A stretch of 64,000 nucleotides of DNA from assembly GCA_012845835.1 (NCBI GenBank), contig JABAKD010000002.1, positions 5,206,106-5,270,105 of the forward strand, given 5' to 3'. Source of the stretch: Undaria pinnatifida (lineage: Eukaryota > Sar > Phaeophyceae > Laminariales > Alariaceae). Of this stretch, positions 18,674 to 29,180 are shown one piece after another. The position numbers were made by a program, and so were the translations under genes. Positions within the stretch are counted from its first letter, which is position 1. The number at the start of each line of letters is the position of its first letter. The notes under the pieces are model-generated. The model was given only the letters and a program-made list of their open reading frames with translations, was not told where the DNA came from and ran no database searches.

Positions 18674-20775
18674 ATGAACGACGTGTTCGATTCGATGGAG
18701 CGAGACTTCATGACAGCCCCTGGGTGGGGCTCGGCGCTCAGGTTTCCCCGCCCCCACCACATGCTCGCGGGCATCGACCGCCCCGCCGGTGGCCTTGGCC
18801 TCGGGGACGGGAAGTTCGGTATGCACGTGGACTTCCACGAGACCGCGAACGGTTTTGAGCTGACCGCGGATCTGCCGGGAGTGCAGAAGGATGACATCAC
18901 GGTGGATGTCGACCGTGAGTCCGGCGTGCTGACGGTGTCGGGCGAGCGCAAGAGCAACAGGGAAGAGAAGAGCGAAGGTGGAGAGGAAGGTGGCGGAAGG
19001 AAGTGAGTGGGTGACGAGGTGTTTTTGTTTCTTTTGCGTCTTTTTTTTTTTTTTTTTTTTTTTTTTAACGCATGCTACGTTAGAGGTATCGCTTTTGGGC
19101 CTTTCATTTTCTGGGATATGAGGAGGCTCCTTAACGCCTTTACCACTGGAAGGCCTTTTTTTTCACCTATTTACTTGAAGTTAGTATAGGGAGGGGTATG
19201 GGGGCTCCAAGGGGGGTTAGCCCAAAATCGTCGTAATGACATTCATTCTTGTTTTTGCACAAGCATCATTTTGTATACCTGGAGCACGGGTTTCTTTAAT
19301 CGGATTGCACTTTCGGTTTGCTTAAGATGAGCTTTTGGGTGAGGTCTTATAGATGCTCCTTAACGCCTTTAGTATTAATAGATGCTCCTTAACGCCTTCA
19401 GAACTGGAAACCCTTGTAGGGTAAAAATTACTCGAATTTTGTATGGAGGAGGATTTTGTGGTTCCGAAGGGATTGAGTGAGGAGCCCCGGAAAAAAAAGC
19501 GTGCATGCACACCTCTTCCGCAGCATGCCTTTTTTTTTTCTTTTTTATATCCTCCGGCGGATGGGGAAAAATAAAGCTTAAGCTCACCACATTTCCACGT
19601 ATTTTCATACGCGTCGTGTGTCGATTTAACTCAGTTGCTTTCGCAGCCCAACGCTAGCTGGCGCACCGTTCGGATCCCACTGTAGCGGATAGCGTGAGCT
19701 GTCCCTATCAGTGATCCCAAGATGCATTTTGTTTTGGCTGTGCGTGTTCTCATTTTGTATTGGGGAGGGGGTGGTGGGGTGCGAGACCCCGGGGAAAATG
19801 TCATCGCACTCTTTTGCGGTAGGTTGTAAGTTTGTGCGGGTTTTGTAGGTCTGGGAATCGGAGCGAACGTGCGAATGTTGAGCATGACTCGGCTTCGGTG
19901 CAGACGGAATTACCAAGCGTTCAAAAACGGCTCGGTAGAATTTCCGTTGCAGCTGAGCTAGAGAACCGAACGGGGCGAGCAAAGCGAGATCCCCCCCTCC
20001 GCTCCGAGTACCCCCATCGCCCGTGAGGGTGTCAGCATACCGGGTGAGAAATGTTGCTCATGTATCGCAAAACGATCGCAAACCTTTTGCGATTCGAATG
20101 ATAAATTGAATCGTACGAGGTTTTGGATGAATCGACCGCGACTCGCTAAACCCAAACTGGCGAATTCAAACCCCCATCCCACTCTCACTAACCCATCCAC
20201 GTGGTCGCATTTTCCTTCTTTTAATGCCTAGCGAAACGAGTTTCAAATTCTACGACGGCGCCGAAAACCAAGGGCTCATTTCCAGCCTCGCGTGCCAAAC
20301 TCTTCCGTGTCCCGTGTTTCGCGTGACGACCGGAACCTTCAGAAAAGGAAGAAGTCTAGAAACGGTCTACTACTACTGCTGTAGTTCATTCATTTCTCAC
20401 GATTTTTCTCTGCCTTCCACGAACGCACACAGTTCAGGACAGTTTTAAATACCCACCAGCGCGACTTCCTAGCGAGAAGTACAAAGCAGTAATTTATTTT
20501 CGCATTTTGCGGGCTCTTATGTGTACTACATCATGCTCATGCACGTCTCCCCCCCCCCCTCGCGAACTGAACCCAGGTACCACTTCGTCGAGCGCTCGTA
20601 CGGCAAAACGTCGCGTTCCATCCGCCTTCCCGAGACGGCTGACGTTTCCAAGGCCAGCGCCGAGTACAACAGTGGCGTCCTAACGCTGGCCTTCCCCAAG
20701 AAGGAGGTTGCTGAAACCGCTCGCCGCATTACAATCCCGGTGGGGGACGGGGAGGAAAAGGCCACCGGTAACTAG
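18674..20775 (+). CDS. Hsp20-B, small heat shock protein (two exons)
   Basis: CDS is 18674-19002 joined to 20577-20775, 175 residues. Splicing AA|GTGAGTGG to CCCAG|GTACCAC restores a Lys codon, exactly as in the paralogues. The alpha-crystallin domain spans about residues 52-152, with ADLPGVQKDDI (65-75), ESGVLTVSGER (82-92), a charged Glu/Gly loop at the exon junction (about 95-110) and AEYNSGVL (138-145). I-T-I is at 161-163. The predicted role is holdase chaperone, probably cytosolic. A TAG at 20773-20775 ends the protein early. The next 18 in-frame codons still encode the tail seen in Hsp20-A and Hsp20-C (STREGG.., MTTDGDD), then TAA. The 1574-bp intron holds an F1 element and a SINE. Confidence 0.9.
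19068..19529. mobile_element. F1 element(s) in the Hsp20-B intron
   Basis: The left end ACGCATGCTACGTTAGAGGTATCGC and right end ACACCTCTTCCGCAGCATGC frame 460 bp that include AGCCCAAAATCGTCG and two copies of family-E sequence (CACTGGAAGGCC...ACTTGAAGTTAGTATAGGGAGGGG and GAACTGGAAACCC...). It is probably a composite of nested insertions. It sits about 65 bp after exon 1, a different place from the F1 copy in Hsp20-A. Confidence 0.6.
19531..19715 (-). mobile_element. SINE-1 copy 3, in the Hsp20-B intron
   Basis: The T-rich end at about 19530-19547 is followed by CCGGCGGATGGGGAAAAATAAAGC, AGCTCACCACATTTCCACG and CGCAGCCCAACGCTAGCTGGCGCACC. It is very close to copies 2 and 4, implying fairly recent activity. 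It is antisense to Hsp20-B. Confidence 0.75.
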
Positions 20776-21000
20776 GTTTCCACCAGAGAAGGAGGCGTTG
20801 CCAATATGACTACCGATGGAGACGACCTGTAACGTACAAGTCTATTGGGTGTGACTACTGTCGTGTGACAACCCATGGGATCAGGTCGTGGAGGAAGCCA
20901 GATCACCGGTATCGTGTTCACACCACTGGAAGAGGCGGCGATGGAGACGACGTGTAACGTACAAGGGTATGGACTGTGACTAAACTGCCACGGTTCATAA
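20776..21000 (+). repeat. Hsp20-B 3' flank with duplicated tail sequence
   Basis: ATGGAGACGACCTGTAACGTACAAG (about 20815-20839) recurs at about 20940-20964, so the coding-tail/3' UTR junction was partially duplicated in tandem (about 125 bp). The segment in between carries CACTGGAAGAGGCGG, a degenerate copy of the tail region. Confidence 0.5.
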
Positions 21001-22200
21001 GCCTATGGGCCGTGAAGTCTACCCGCTGTGACTATACCCGCCACAGGCCATAGGTTTGTGGGCTGTGACTTGCCGCCGTAAGCCACAGGTCGAGTACGCG
21101 AAGGGATCCAGGCCACCGCGGAAGCCGAAGTGTAAATGCCCGGGTTCTCTGGGCAGGACCTCGTCCACGTACATGCGACGTGTGTCTGTTGATTGTATGT
21201 CTTGTTCGAAGCCGTGTGCTGTGGTACACGAGGGGGTTTGTTTGTTGTTTTGGTGCTTGGGCTTTGGTGTTTGGGCTCAAAGGTTTGTGATTGACGGGAC
21301 CCGCGGGCAACATATACCCGGAATATACCCGGCATGTTTGCACCTCCGAAAATGCCCGGGCAACGCATACCCGGAAAACACCCGGGATATACCCGGTATA
21401 TATGCGCTTCCGCCGTGGGTTCGTGCGCCAATGGTTTTGGTTTGGTTTGATATCTTTAGCCCAAGCTTGGGAATTGGTCGTTCGACTTCGGGTACAGGTT
21501 TTCTACATATACCGAGTTTTGAGAGAGATGCAAATACTTCGTATATATTGAGGCGTCCTGGTGTGAGATGTGAGGCGCGCAAAAAAAGGAAACCTATATA
21601 TCCCACCGTCGCGTAGCTTAGCGTGCACGTTTGGGGGCGGGCGGAACGGCGCGCTATTTTTAGTAGTTGTGGAGGTTGGTGCATTTCGTTGCGCCTTGCT
21701 TCTCGTTCACGATCCCCATGTTTGATCAAGAGCGGACATGGTGAATGGCTTTTGCATGTTGAGTTTTTTTGCTAGATGTGGTGGACACTGCGCCTCTGCT
21801 GTTCGTCGCACAGCTATACACCCAATTGATGCCGCACGGTTTCAGACTCTTTCTGCTTCGTGTGGTTGTTAAGATGCGGTGAGAGCGGTACCCGGATGAA
21901 ACTTTCCGACATCTTCCAGAGGGTTTCGATAGGGGTGAGAGACCGTTCATGTGCGGGGTCCGGGTCGAGGTCAGGGTCCGGGGCGAAGGAGGGATGTTGA
22001 CAACAAACGGAGTTTGGTTTTTGCGAGCGTAGTTTCCTTTGCACTGTTCCGTGCGGTAACCTGTACCAGGTGTTTGCGTGCCTTTCAGGAGGGGTTGTTG
22101 CTGGTCATGTACACCGCGGTTTGGGCGAAATTTTCGATCGCTACGTGCGGTATGGTAGAACAAGAGTATGACGTGGTGGCGTTAAGACGGAAACGCGCAG
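21001..22200. repeat. Inverted-duplication arm B, distal part
   Basis: This is the counterpart of 8480-9850 in opposite orientation. It includes a GGGTATA/CCCGG cluster at 21300-21400 and the CAATTGATGCCGCACGGTTTC and TTGGGCGAAATTTTCGATCGC landmarks. Frames on either strand are interrupted relative to arm A. No intact gene is seen. Confidence 0.6.
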
Positions 22201-23315
22201 ACGATTTCAACGAGTGATGCACGCGGCAAAGCGCAGAGACACGTTTGTGGCGTCAACAAATGATCACATATAATTGAAGGAAATTTTATATTCAGGCTCG
22301 GGGGAAATTTTTGCCGAAACGTGTTTCGATCGCTGCTTCTGCGAAATAACATGTCAAAGGAACACGTTTTCAGAGGCCGCAGTCGCTTTCTGTCGACGGG
22401 GCAAGGGCATGTGATGTTCCCCTGGCAGAGACGCGCAAATTATCGTTGTAGAATGCACGCGTGGCCATCTGTATGACAGCGCTGTGATAAGCAAATGTTT
22501 GTGGCCAGGCGTCGAAGTACCATCGCTGCATGAATGAGCGAATTCGCACGGGCACGTCAGAACAATGCTGTGATGCCGACGTGCTACTAGTGAGGGCCAT
22601 CCTTGTTGTTTCTTAGGCTCTTCCGTTGGAGACCTCCATATGACTCACTCACCCAAGGCATAGATTTTGAGTACACACAGAAAATGAAACCCGATGAGCT
22701 AACCTATGACACCTCGTAGCATTATAGGTATATAACAAACAATACCGCCAAAGAAAGAATAAGTAATTACCTCCCGGCCATGATTTAGGGTTAACCCTGT
22801 TGAGGCACATGTACAGCGAGAGAACGAAGTACAATAATATCGTTGCTTCACCACGGTGCGAGCGTGCAGCACAAGGCAGTGCAAGCTACGCGCGTGTCTT
22901 ACAGGTACTACTTGCATTAAACTTTGGCAGTAAAATCGCATTTCTTAGCATGTTTGGCCCTTTTAGCGCCGGACTCCCGACACGGGACAAACAAACTAGC
23001 AGTTAGAACAGGAAACGTTCGGGAGTTGGAAACATACGTTAACTTTTTTGTAGGCTCCTCGCTTCGGGGGCGCTCTAGAAATTTTGTACCTCACCCGATG
23101 AAGAAAGCAAGAAGGAGACGGCAAACAGAGGGTAGTACGAAGCAAGGCACCAGGCCGACTAGCACGTAGGACCTGCCTACGTAACGTTCAAGCTGCTGCG
23201 ACTACCTTGTGTTTGTTCTTTGTTCTTTGAATTGCCTGCAGATACCGCGGTACTACCACCACCACCGCCGGTATGCGGGTTGTGGCTGAACCGGCGAACA
23301 GAAAAGTTGAGGAAA
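22201..23315. other. Intergenic, no supported gene
   Basis: Mixed composition with short open frames only. A piece at about 22850-22920 (ACGGTGCGAGCGTGCAGC.. GTGCAAGCTA) resembles 42370-42420, so at least part is repetitive. Confidence 0.4.
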
Positions 23316-23629
23316 GTTTGAAAAGTGCGGGAAGATAGAGGTGCACCATTTTTTCGTCTGAGGTTTCCTTACTTTAGGAGGAGCTTAAGACACGTCCTTC
23401 TTTATATAACCCACAGCTTGATTTGGAGGAAAAAACGTAAAAAGGTGCTACAACACCCGGTCGGTGGATAGAAAGAAAAACCCCATGCGCGGCTTAGGAA
23501 TACAACGAGAATCATCGTGAAAAAAAAAATGACTCATTGCCGACGATTTTGGGTTAAGGAGCCCGTCACTCAGAAACAGAAACCATTTCAGAAGGCGAAA
23601 CGTAGTACCTCGCTATCGTAGCAGGCGTG
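23316..23629 (+). mobile_element. F1 element, damaged left end
   Basis: The left end reads GTGCGGGAAGATAGAGGTGCACC (two TIR bases lost). It then has CGTCTGAGGTTTCCTTA, TTGATTTGGAGG, ACAACGAGAATCATCG, GCCGACGATTTTGGGTTAAGGAGCC and ACCTCGCTATCGTAGCAGGCGT. Confidence 0.7.
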
Positions 23630-24897
23630 ATACTCAACAGAAGAACAGATTGTTGCACACAAGAGCCATCCTATGGTGCAGGGGTGCAGCTCATCATCAG
23701 TCCCTGAGGTCCTCACATACATGAGGGACCCAATACGACCTCACGCGGAAAATGACTTCGAAAAGCCATGTCGTTCGCACAACCCGAGACCAAGCTTCTA
23801 TGCCTTGGGCTAGTCCTAACACACATGTGTGTACTCGTGAAATTGGTTCACTAACCGGTAGTTCCTCGCTTGCAAGAAGAGAGCGCAGTCGGACAGAAGG
23901 TATACTAGCGTTTTTTGGCGCAAAGAGTGCAAACTTTACCGTGGGACGACTCACAAAGTTGCAAGAGCGACATTCGTCTGTTCCGACGACATTGGGTCAA
24001 GTACCCCCCCAGCATTCAGAAAGTAGAAGTATGTTTGCCAAAAAGTGATAAACGCTATGGTACCGCCGTGCGCCTCTTCGTAGGGTATATACTTTATTAT
24101 CTGACGCACACGCCACAGCAGTAGTTTAGGGGTTTGCTTTTTGAAACTATTCGAGGTTCCACCCTTTTGAGAAGTACTCTACCTCACCCAAGCCCGACTT
24201 CGGAAAAAAAATGAAAAGGGCATTCGTTGAACAACAGTGCATACAGTGCATGTAGATACACGTCGAACAACGACTGTAACTGTTAAAAATCCGAATGCTC
24301 TTCCAACGATCCCGGGCAAGTCCGTCATCGTTTGAACAGTCCACCAGAAGAAGTAACTTTTTTTTCGGCCAAAAATGTTACCCCGTAGCGTGTCTAGAAT
24401 GCCCTAGCATGCGGAGGTATTATCCGGGGATATACATACAAACGGTTTCACTCAAAGAGAGCGCAGGCGCGGGGGGAGGGGGCCCCTTCTTCTTGAGACC
24501 TAAGTTGGCTTTGATCAAACCCGAGGACGACCTCCTCGGCTAAGGGCCAGCTTTTCGGAGCATCCATGGTTAGCCAGTTACATGGTGAAATAGATCATTG
24601 GCAGTGCTATATACCGGGGTACCCTCTTGTGTGGGTCTACAAAGAAAGAAGCGTGACTCGTCTAACTGATTCGCGTGCAACCCACCGTCAAGCAAAATAG
24701 CTGTGCCATGCTGTTGGCCGCGCCCCCGTCGAAATATCAAGATATTATTAACCCCTTTTGACCACCACTCGAGGGGAAAACCAGGGTTGGACCCCAAGAT
24801 CCCTGAGGACCATAAACTACACCAGCGGTTTCTGTTCCCAGCATCATCGTTGAGGCTGAAACACCGAGGGTACCTTTAGGACTTTGACCAAGGGCAC
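23630..24897. other. Intergenic, no supported gene
   Basis: It contains F1-like and F2-like scraps (for example 24155-24230 GAGGTTCCACCC.. TACCTCACCCAAGCCCGACTTCGG) but no recognisable gene. Confidence 0.4.
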
Positions 24898-25140
24898 GGT
24901 GGGGGGGGGGGTACCACCTTTTTCGATGCCAGATTTTGAGCCACTTGCACGAGTGACTCTGTACCTCACGGACAAAAACACTATAATAATAGCCGTAGGC
25001 ATTTGTTTTGGCGCGGCGTAGCTTTTACCATATTCCACTGCGGATTCATATCCCAAAACCATGAAGCAGAACCAACACTGCTTAAGCCCGCCAAAAAAGG
25101 AACAGGGGGGTGTCACAAGCGCGAGTGATCCCGAGCCACA
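24898..25140 (+). mobile_element. F2 element copy 2
   Basis: It has TTTGAGCCACTTGCACGAGTGACTCTGTACCTCACGGAC near the left, TTTTGGCGCGGCGTAGCTT in the middle and GGGGTGTCACAAGCGCGAGTGATCCCGAGCCA at the right. The two CACTCGCACGAGTG-like palindromes mark the ends. Confidence 0.6.
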
Positions 25141-25700
25141 TTCCAAAACATGCCCCGGAACATGACCCCTCTAGGCAGCGTAGCTTTAAATTATCCACTC
25201 TTTCAATTTTGTTTTTCTGGCTGTGTGGCCGACCCTCGGTTTTTGCTGCGACCGACACTTGGCGTGACGCTTTGTGGTTCACGTTTCACGGCCTGCGGTG
25301 GCTCTTCTTGCGGAGAGCTGATTAGTATTTATGCACCACTAAGGGGGATCAGGTACAGGCTGAGACCAAGGGTACCTGAAAATCAAATATATTGAGTGTG
25401 TCGAAACGAAAGCTAAAGCTACGGGATAGTTTTGTTACTTTTGGGGTTCTTGTTTCAGCGGCTTAACGTCCCTCGCTCGAAGCACGAGTGGCCACCCCGT
25501 TCTGTTTTTGTCTTTTCGGTTTCGCGTCACCTGAGCACTTTCGGCCGCCACGGAACCGGTCAGTACCCTCTTGCGCCGTCAAAACGTGTCGTCTGCCGAT
25601 GTTTGGTAGAGGTTGTGAAAGTCTCTCTCTCGAGTGGTTAGTCCATATGGACGCGCAATACGGCAGTTAGTTCTACCGTCGCCACCCCAACTCTTCTAAA
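25141..25700. other. Intergenic between F2 copies
   Basis: Short open frames in several frames with no recognisable domain. I see no supported feature. Confidence 0.35.
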
Positions 25701-26210
25701 AAAATGGCCGGTTTTGAAACCAGCGCCCGGCCGTGTAGCACCTCCTAAAATACGGCGCCCCTTGCCACCCGAACGTTACCGCTCGGTCGTCCCTTTCTTT
25801 GCGACCAAGGCTACGGTAGGGGGGGTACCCCCATTTTCACTGGTGTGTTTGAGCCACTCGCAAGGGTGGCTCTGTACCCTACGGATGAAGATGGCTTAGG
25901 CACTTGGATTGGCGCAGCTTAGATCACCTTTGCATTGCGGATTGATTTCGTCAATGTAAAAGATAAAGAAAACGTAAGATTGCATAGGAACAAAGGGGTT
26001 ACTCGCGCGAGTGACCCCTAGCCATTGAAATATAAGGCCCAAAAGGGGACCCCCCTGCCGTAGCCTGGGTCTTGCCAAACACGAATATATCTATGAGAAA
26101 TATGTTTTTTTCATAGCATCCTTCCTCGTGTCGAGCAGCTATATAAGGTTCGACAAAAGGAGATCTCGCCGGGTTTTGGGGGTTGTGGGGCTGTCGTAGA
26201 ATCAGTCACT
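25701..26210 (+). repeat. Composite repeat: R3 plus F2 copy 3
   Basis: Bases 25705-25775 (GGTTTTGAAACCAGCGCCCGGCCGT..TAAAATACGG) match 54190-54255. The tail at 26110-26205 (GTGTCGAGCAGCTATATAAGG...CTGTCGTAGAATCAG) matches 54350-54440. Between them, 25815-26035 is an F2 element (TTTGAGCCACTCGCAAGGGTGGC, TTGGCGCAGCTTAG, TTACTCGCGCGAGTGACCCC). F2 therefore seems to lie inside a larger repeat whose other copy has no F2. Confidence 0.5.
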
Positions 26211-26228
26211 TCACAGTGCAACACCGAC

Positions 26229-26551
26229 GGCGCGTGCTACGATAGGGTGGTGGATGCACCTTTTTTCTTTTTCTGAGGTTCCTCATGTTAGGAGGTTAAG
26301 ACATGTCCTTCTTAACCCCCAAAATAACTGATTGGGTGGAGAAAAATATAAATAACTACCTACGTATATACACGGGGACGAAAACTCCCATGGCCTCCAG
26401 GGCGTACTCAACGAGAATCAAGAACACGAAACGATGGCACGCTTCCGACGGTTTTGGATTAGGGAGCACGGTCTATCACAAAATACATCCATGAGAAAAA
26501 ACAAGCGTTTTCCCTTCCCGCTTCATACCTGTATTCACCATAGCACGCGTC
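26229..26551 (+). mobile_element. F1 element
   Basis: The left end GGCGCGTGCTACGATAGGGTGG and right end ATAGCACGCGTCC enclose GAGGTTCCTCA, ACTGATTGGGTGGAGAAAAA and CGACGGTTTTGGATTAGGGAGC. It is more diverged than most copies. Confidence 0.65.
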
Positions 26552-26583
26552 CCACCCCCCGCAGCCTTGGTCCGGACGTACGT

Positions 26584-26900
26584 CGACGCGTGCTACGATA
26601 GAGCGAGAGGTGTCACTTTGATCGTCTGTGAAAGATGGTCTCTAAGCTTGACGGGACTGTGTTTTTACCCTTGACCCGATATTGTCGTAAAGACAGTATA
26701 CATCTCTTGGGCCGCATTATTTCTTTTTGCACGATTTTCGTCCTGTGTACCTAGAAGGCCTTGGGATTCTTGCATCCGGTAAAAACTTACTACTGTATCT
26801 TAATAGCAGCTTCGTATACGGTTTTTCTCCCTCTCGATGAAGTACGTTTTTTCGGAGAGGTCTTAGGCTCCCACACTGAGAAACCGCGAACCCCAGAAAT
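26584..26900 (-). mobile_element. F1 element, right end missing
   Basis: It starts GACGCGTGCTACGATAGAG and contains reverse-order landmarks (CACGATTTTCGTCCTGTGTACCTAG, CTTGGGATTCTTGCATCCGG, GGAGAGGTCTTAGGCTCCCA). The opposite terminal repeat is not found; a GC-rich unrelated sequence follows from about 26900. Confidence 0.6.
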
Positions 26901-27235
26901 AAAAGGGGGTAACCGAAGACACGGGCCCTGCCGCCAGGTGGGGCCAACCTTTGCGGGCGCAGCTGCGGCGCCGGCGGTGGAGGTAGCGGCTGCGTCAACA
27001 ATTGAGAGTGGCGGCCGCGTGTTCGGTCCAGCCTCGGGGGGCGCGGCGTGCACCTCTACCCTGTAGCTTTCGTCTGGACGATACGCTCCCATGTGTATAC
27101 CAGGTACTACCACGTCTTGGCCTAAACCGTTTTCTGACATGACGGCGCCGCTTCTTGATCCGATATTTGTGTGGGTCGTCGGATTTTCTTCTCTCTAAAA
27201 CAAGCAAACATATGTTTCGTGTTGTCGCACCTTAG
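26901..27235. other. GC-rich stretch, no supported gene
   Basis: Both strands carry Ala/Pro-rich open frames between 26940 and 27060. The codons are consistent with a captured host fragment, but no domain is recognisable and no splice site is obvious. Confidence 0.3.
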
Positions 27236-27237
27236 TG

Positions 27238-27375
27238 TTGAGGTATTGGGGTAATAACTAGTCCGTTTGACCACACTTGCAAAAGGTTAGCCAATAGCTT
27301 ACCCAAGCTAAGCCTTATAACACTCTCCCCCCCTGAAACGGCGGGATAACAGGTCGGCCGGAGACTCAAGTTAAT
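27238..27375 (-). mobile_element. TRIM-like element, truncated copy 3
   Basis: One LTR (27238-27322, GTCCGTTTGACCAC.. TTGCAAAAGGTTAGCCAATAGC..CCTTATAACA) is followed by the purine-tract complement CTCTCCCCCCCTGAAACGGCG and a piece of the internal region. The second LTR is absent. Confidence 0.65.
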
Positions 27376-27475
27376 TGAAAAAACCAAAACAAAAGAAAAG
27401 AAGAGAAAAGAGGAGAAAAGAAGAGGAAACAAGGAAAAAACACAAACTACCAGCAGAGTACCCTAGGAACTGACC

Positions 27476-27728
27476 ACGCCTGCTACGATAGAGGTGCGCC
27501 ATATTTTTTCTAACACCACCCCTCAATTTGGGAGCTTAAGATATGATCCTCCCAAAAACTGACTTGGACACATTTGAAGCTCCGACCGGATGAAACATCC
27601 CATGACCTGGGTACACCACAAGAGTCATCATGCAAAAAAAATGGGTCTATTTCCGACGACTTTGGCTTAAGGAGCCCCATCATTGAGAAAAAAAAGCGAA
27701 AAGTGCTACCTCTAGCGTGGCATGCGTC
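27476..27728 (+). mobile_element. F1 element with possible 5-bp flank repeat
   Basis: ACGCCTGCTACGATAGAGGTGCGCC begins the element and GTGCTACCTCTAGCGTGGCATGCGTC ends it. TGACC stands immediately before (27471-27475) and immediately after (27729-27733), which may be a target duplication, but other copies do not show a consistent one. Confidence 0.7.
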
Positions 27729-28039
27729 TGACCAAAGACGGCATTGGGCTCATAGAGGGTATCAATTGCGTCAATGGCACTGGAGGGAGAACGCAACAAG
27801 GCGAAGAAGTTACAGCGGCATTACGCTAACTTGTGACGGCCATTGGAAGGCCCACAAACTTCAAGACGATGAAGGCCAGACCCAGACTCCAATTTCTTCG
27901 GCAGGACGCCCCCCCCCCCTGCCCCCCCTCCCCTGCCCCCCCTCGTTCCCCCCGTCCCCCCCCTTCCCCCCTCCCCCCTCCCCGCCTGTCCCCCGCCCCC
28001 CTGCCCCTCGCCTCCCTCCCCCCGGCCGCTTAGAGATGT
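27729..28039. other. C-rich interval between F1 and the LINE relic
   Basis: A dense C-rich tract at 27909-28022 yields spurious Pro-rich (plus) and Gly-rich (minus) frames. It lies just past the 3' end of the LINE relic. Confidence 0.4.
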
Positions 28040-29180
28040 CGACGGTGGATGCCGCTGCTGCGGCCTTTGCATATCGCTCTGCAGCTTTGCATCTCTCCGC
28101 GTCATGCTATTTCCGCACGAACGACTCTTCTCCCTCCTGTACCCGTCGAAACCCTCGGCTGGCCTTCCGTGCTGCCTTTTGCCACCCTTTAAAACATCAT
28201 TCTGAAGGCCGACATATCCACCTTCAGATGCACCACCCAATCCTTTTCTTGCGCCCCCCCTGAGTAGGCCTTAACCCCGACAAGTTTCCCAAACACCACC
28301 CTCTGTGGAAGACGCTCCTCCCTCACACGAGCTACGAATCCCGCAAACAACATCCTCCGTGTTTGTGCACTATCGCCTCTACGATCTCGGAATCTGTCTT
28401 GGCAAGCACGTCGGCGTACGATAGGTTGTGGTCGTCGCGCTTCCGTTTCCGCTATCCGAGGCGTCGGAGGAGCATGGAGTGGTGAACCCGTCGTAGCCTG
28501 TCATAGTCAGGCTTGTTCGGGCTCCACCCATGCAACCGTGTGGAGTAGTGTTTCGATCAAATCAGCTTTCAGCAATGGCACCTTCAACCGCAAGCGCATA
28601 GCCGGGTGATCATACATTTCCATCTGGTACCACTGACTGGGAGTACGCCCAGGCCCTCAGAAGACGCCGCGCTATCTCGATGCTGAGTTCTCTGCGCTGA
28701 TAGCCCCGCCTAGGTACACAAACTCGATCTCGTTTGTTTGCATACCTGGCCGGCCCCGCATTGATGGTGAACGGCACCTTCCCCCCACCTCTAGTCTGCA
28801 GGCACAAGTATCTCCGTTTAAGCCTCGGAGACCGTAATCCCGAACGCCGCGCACGCAGTCACGATCACCGTCATCATCCCCTTCCACCCAGTTCTGATGA
28901 TCGCGATACGATGCCCGCATCGTTCGCGTACAGCATACCCCACAATCTCTGCAACTCCTCACCCTCCTTCCCCCCCCGCCCGTCGACTTGGCCTATGCGT
29001 GATGGGCCCTTCTTCTCCCCTTTTCCCAGTGTTTCGTTGGAGCTTCACGATATTGTGTCCGTGACGGATGCATCAGAGGAAGAAGCGTTTCTCGGCCACA
29101 CGCAGTGCCGCCGTGAAAAACATGTTGAACAGCTCAGTGGCGCGAGGAGTATCTGCACCTCAGCTTCCAAAAATGAGCGC
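28040..29180 (-). pseudogene. LINE (non-LTR retrotransposon) reverse transcriptase relic
   Basis: Reading on the minus strand across shifting frames, recognisable pieces come in the correct order: LLFNMFFTAALRVAEKRF (about 29135-29080), LQRLWGMLYANDAGIVS (about 28960-28905), EFVYLGGAIS (about 28727-28698), IARRLLRAWAY (about 28675-28644), YADVLAKTDSEIVE (about 28423-28378) and FAGFVARVREERLPQR then EKDWVVHLK (about 28345-28200). These are typical of the palm, thumb and C-terminal part of LINE polymerases common in algal and oomycete genomes. The catalytic YADD is YAND here, and there are at least two frameshifts plus stops, so the copy is dead. No endonuclease domain was found; it is probably 5' truncated. 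Confidence 0.8.

Noticed and set aside
18418-18957. Minus-strand ORF of 179 codons opposite Hsp20-B exon 1 (and equivalents at 11498 and 37606)
   Set aside because: All three are antisense shadows of the Hsp20 exon; their similarity is due to the sense gene.
27821-28240. Gly/Arg-rich minus-strand ORF
   Set aside because: Its first half is a frameshifted LINE tail and its second half a G-rich tract.
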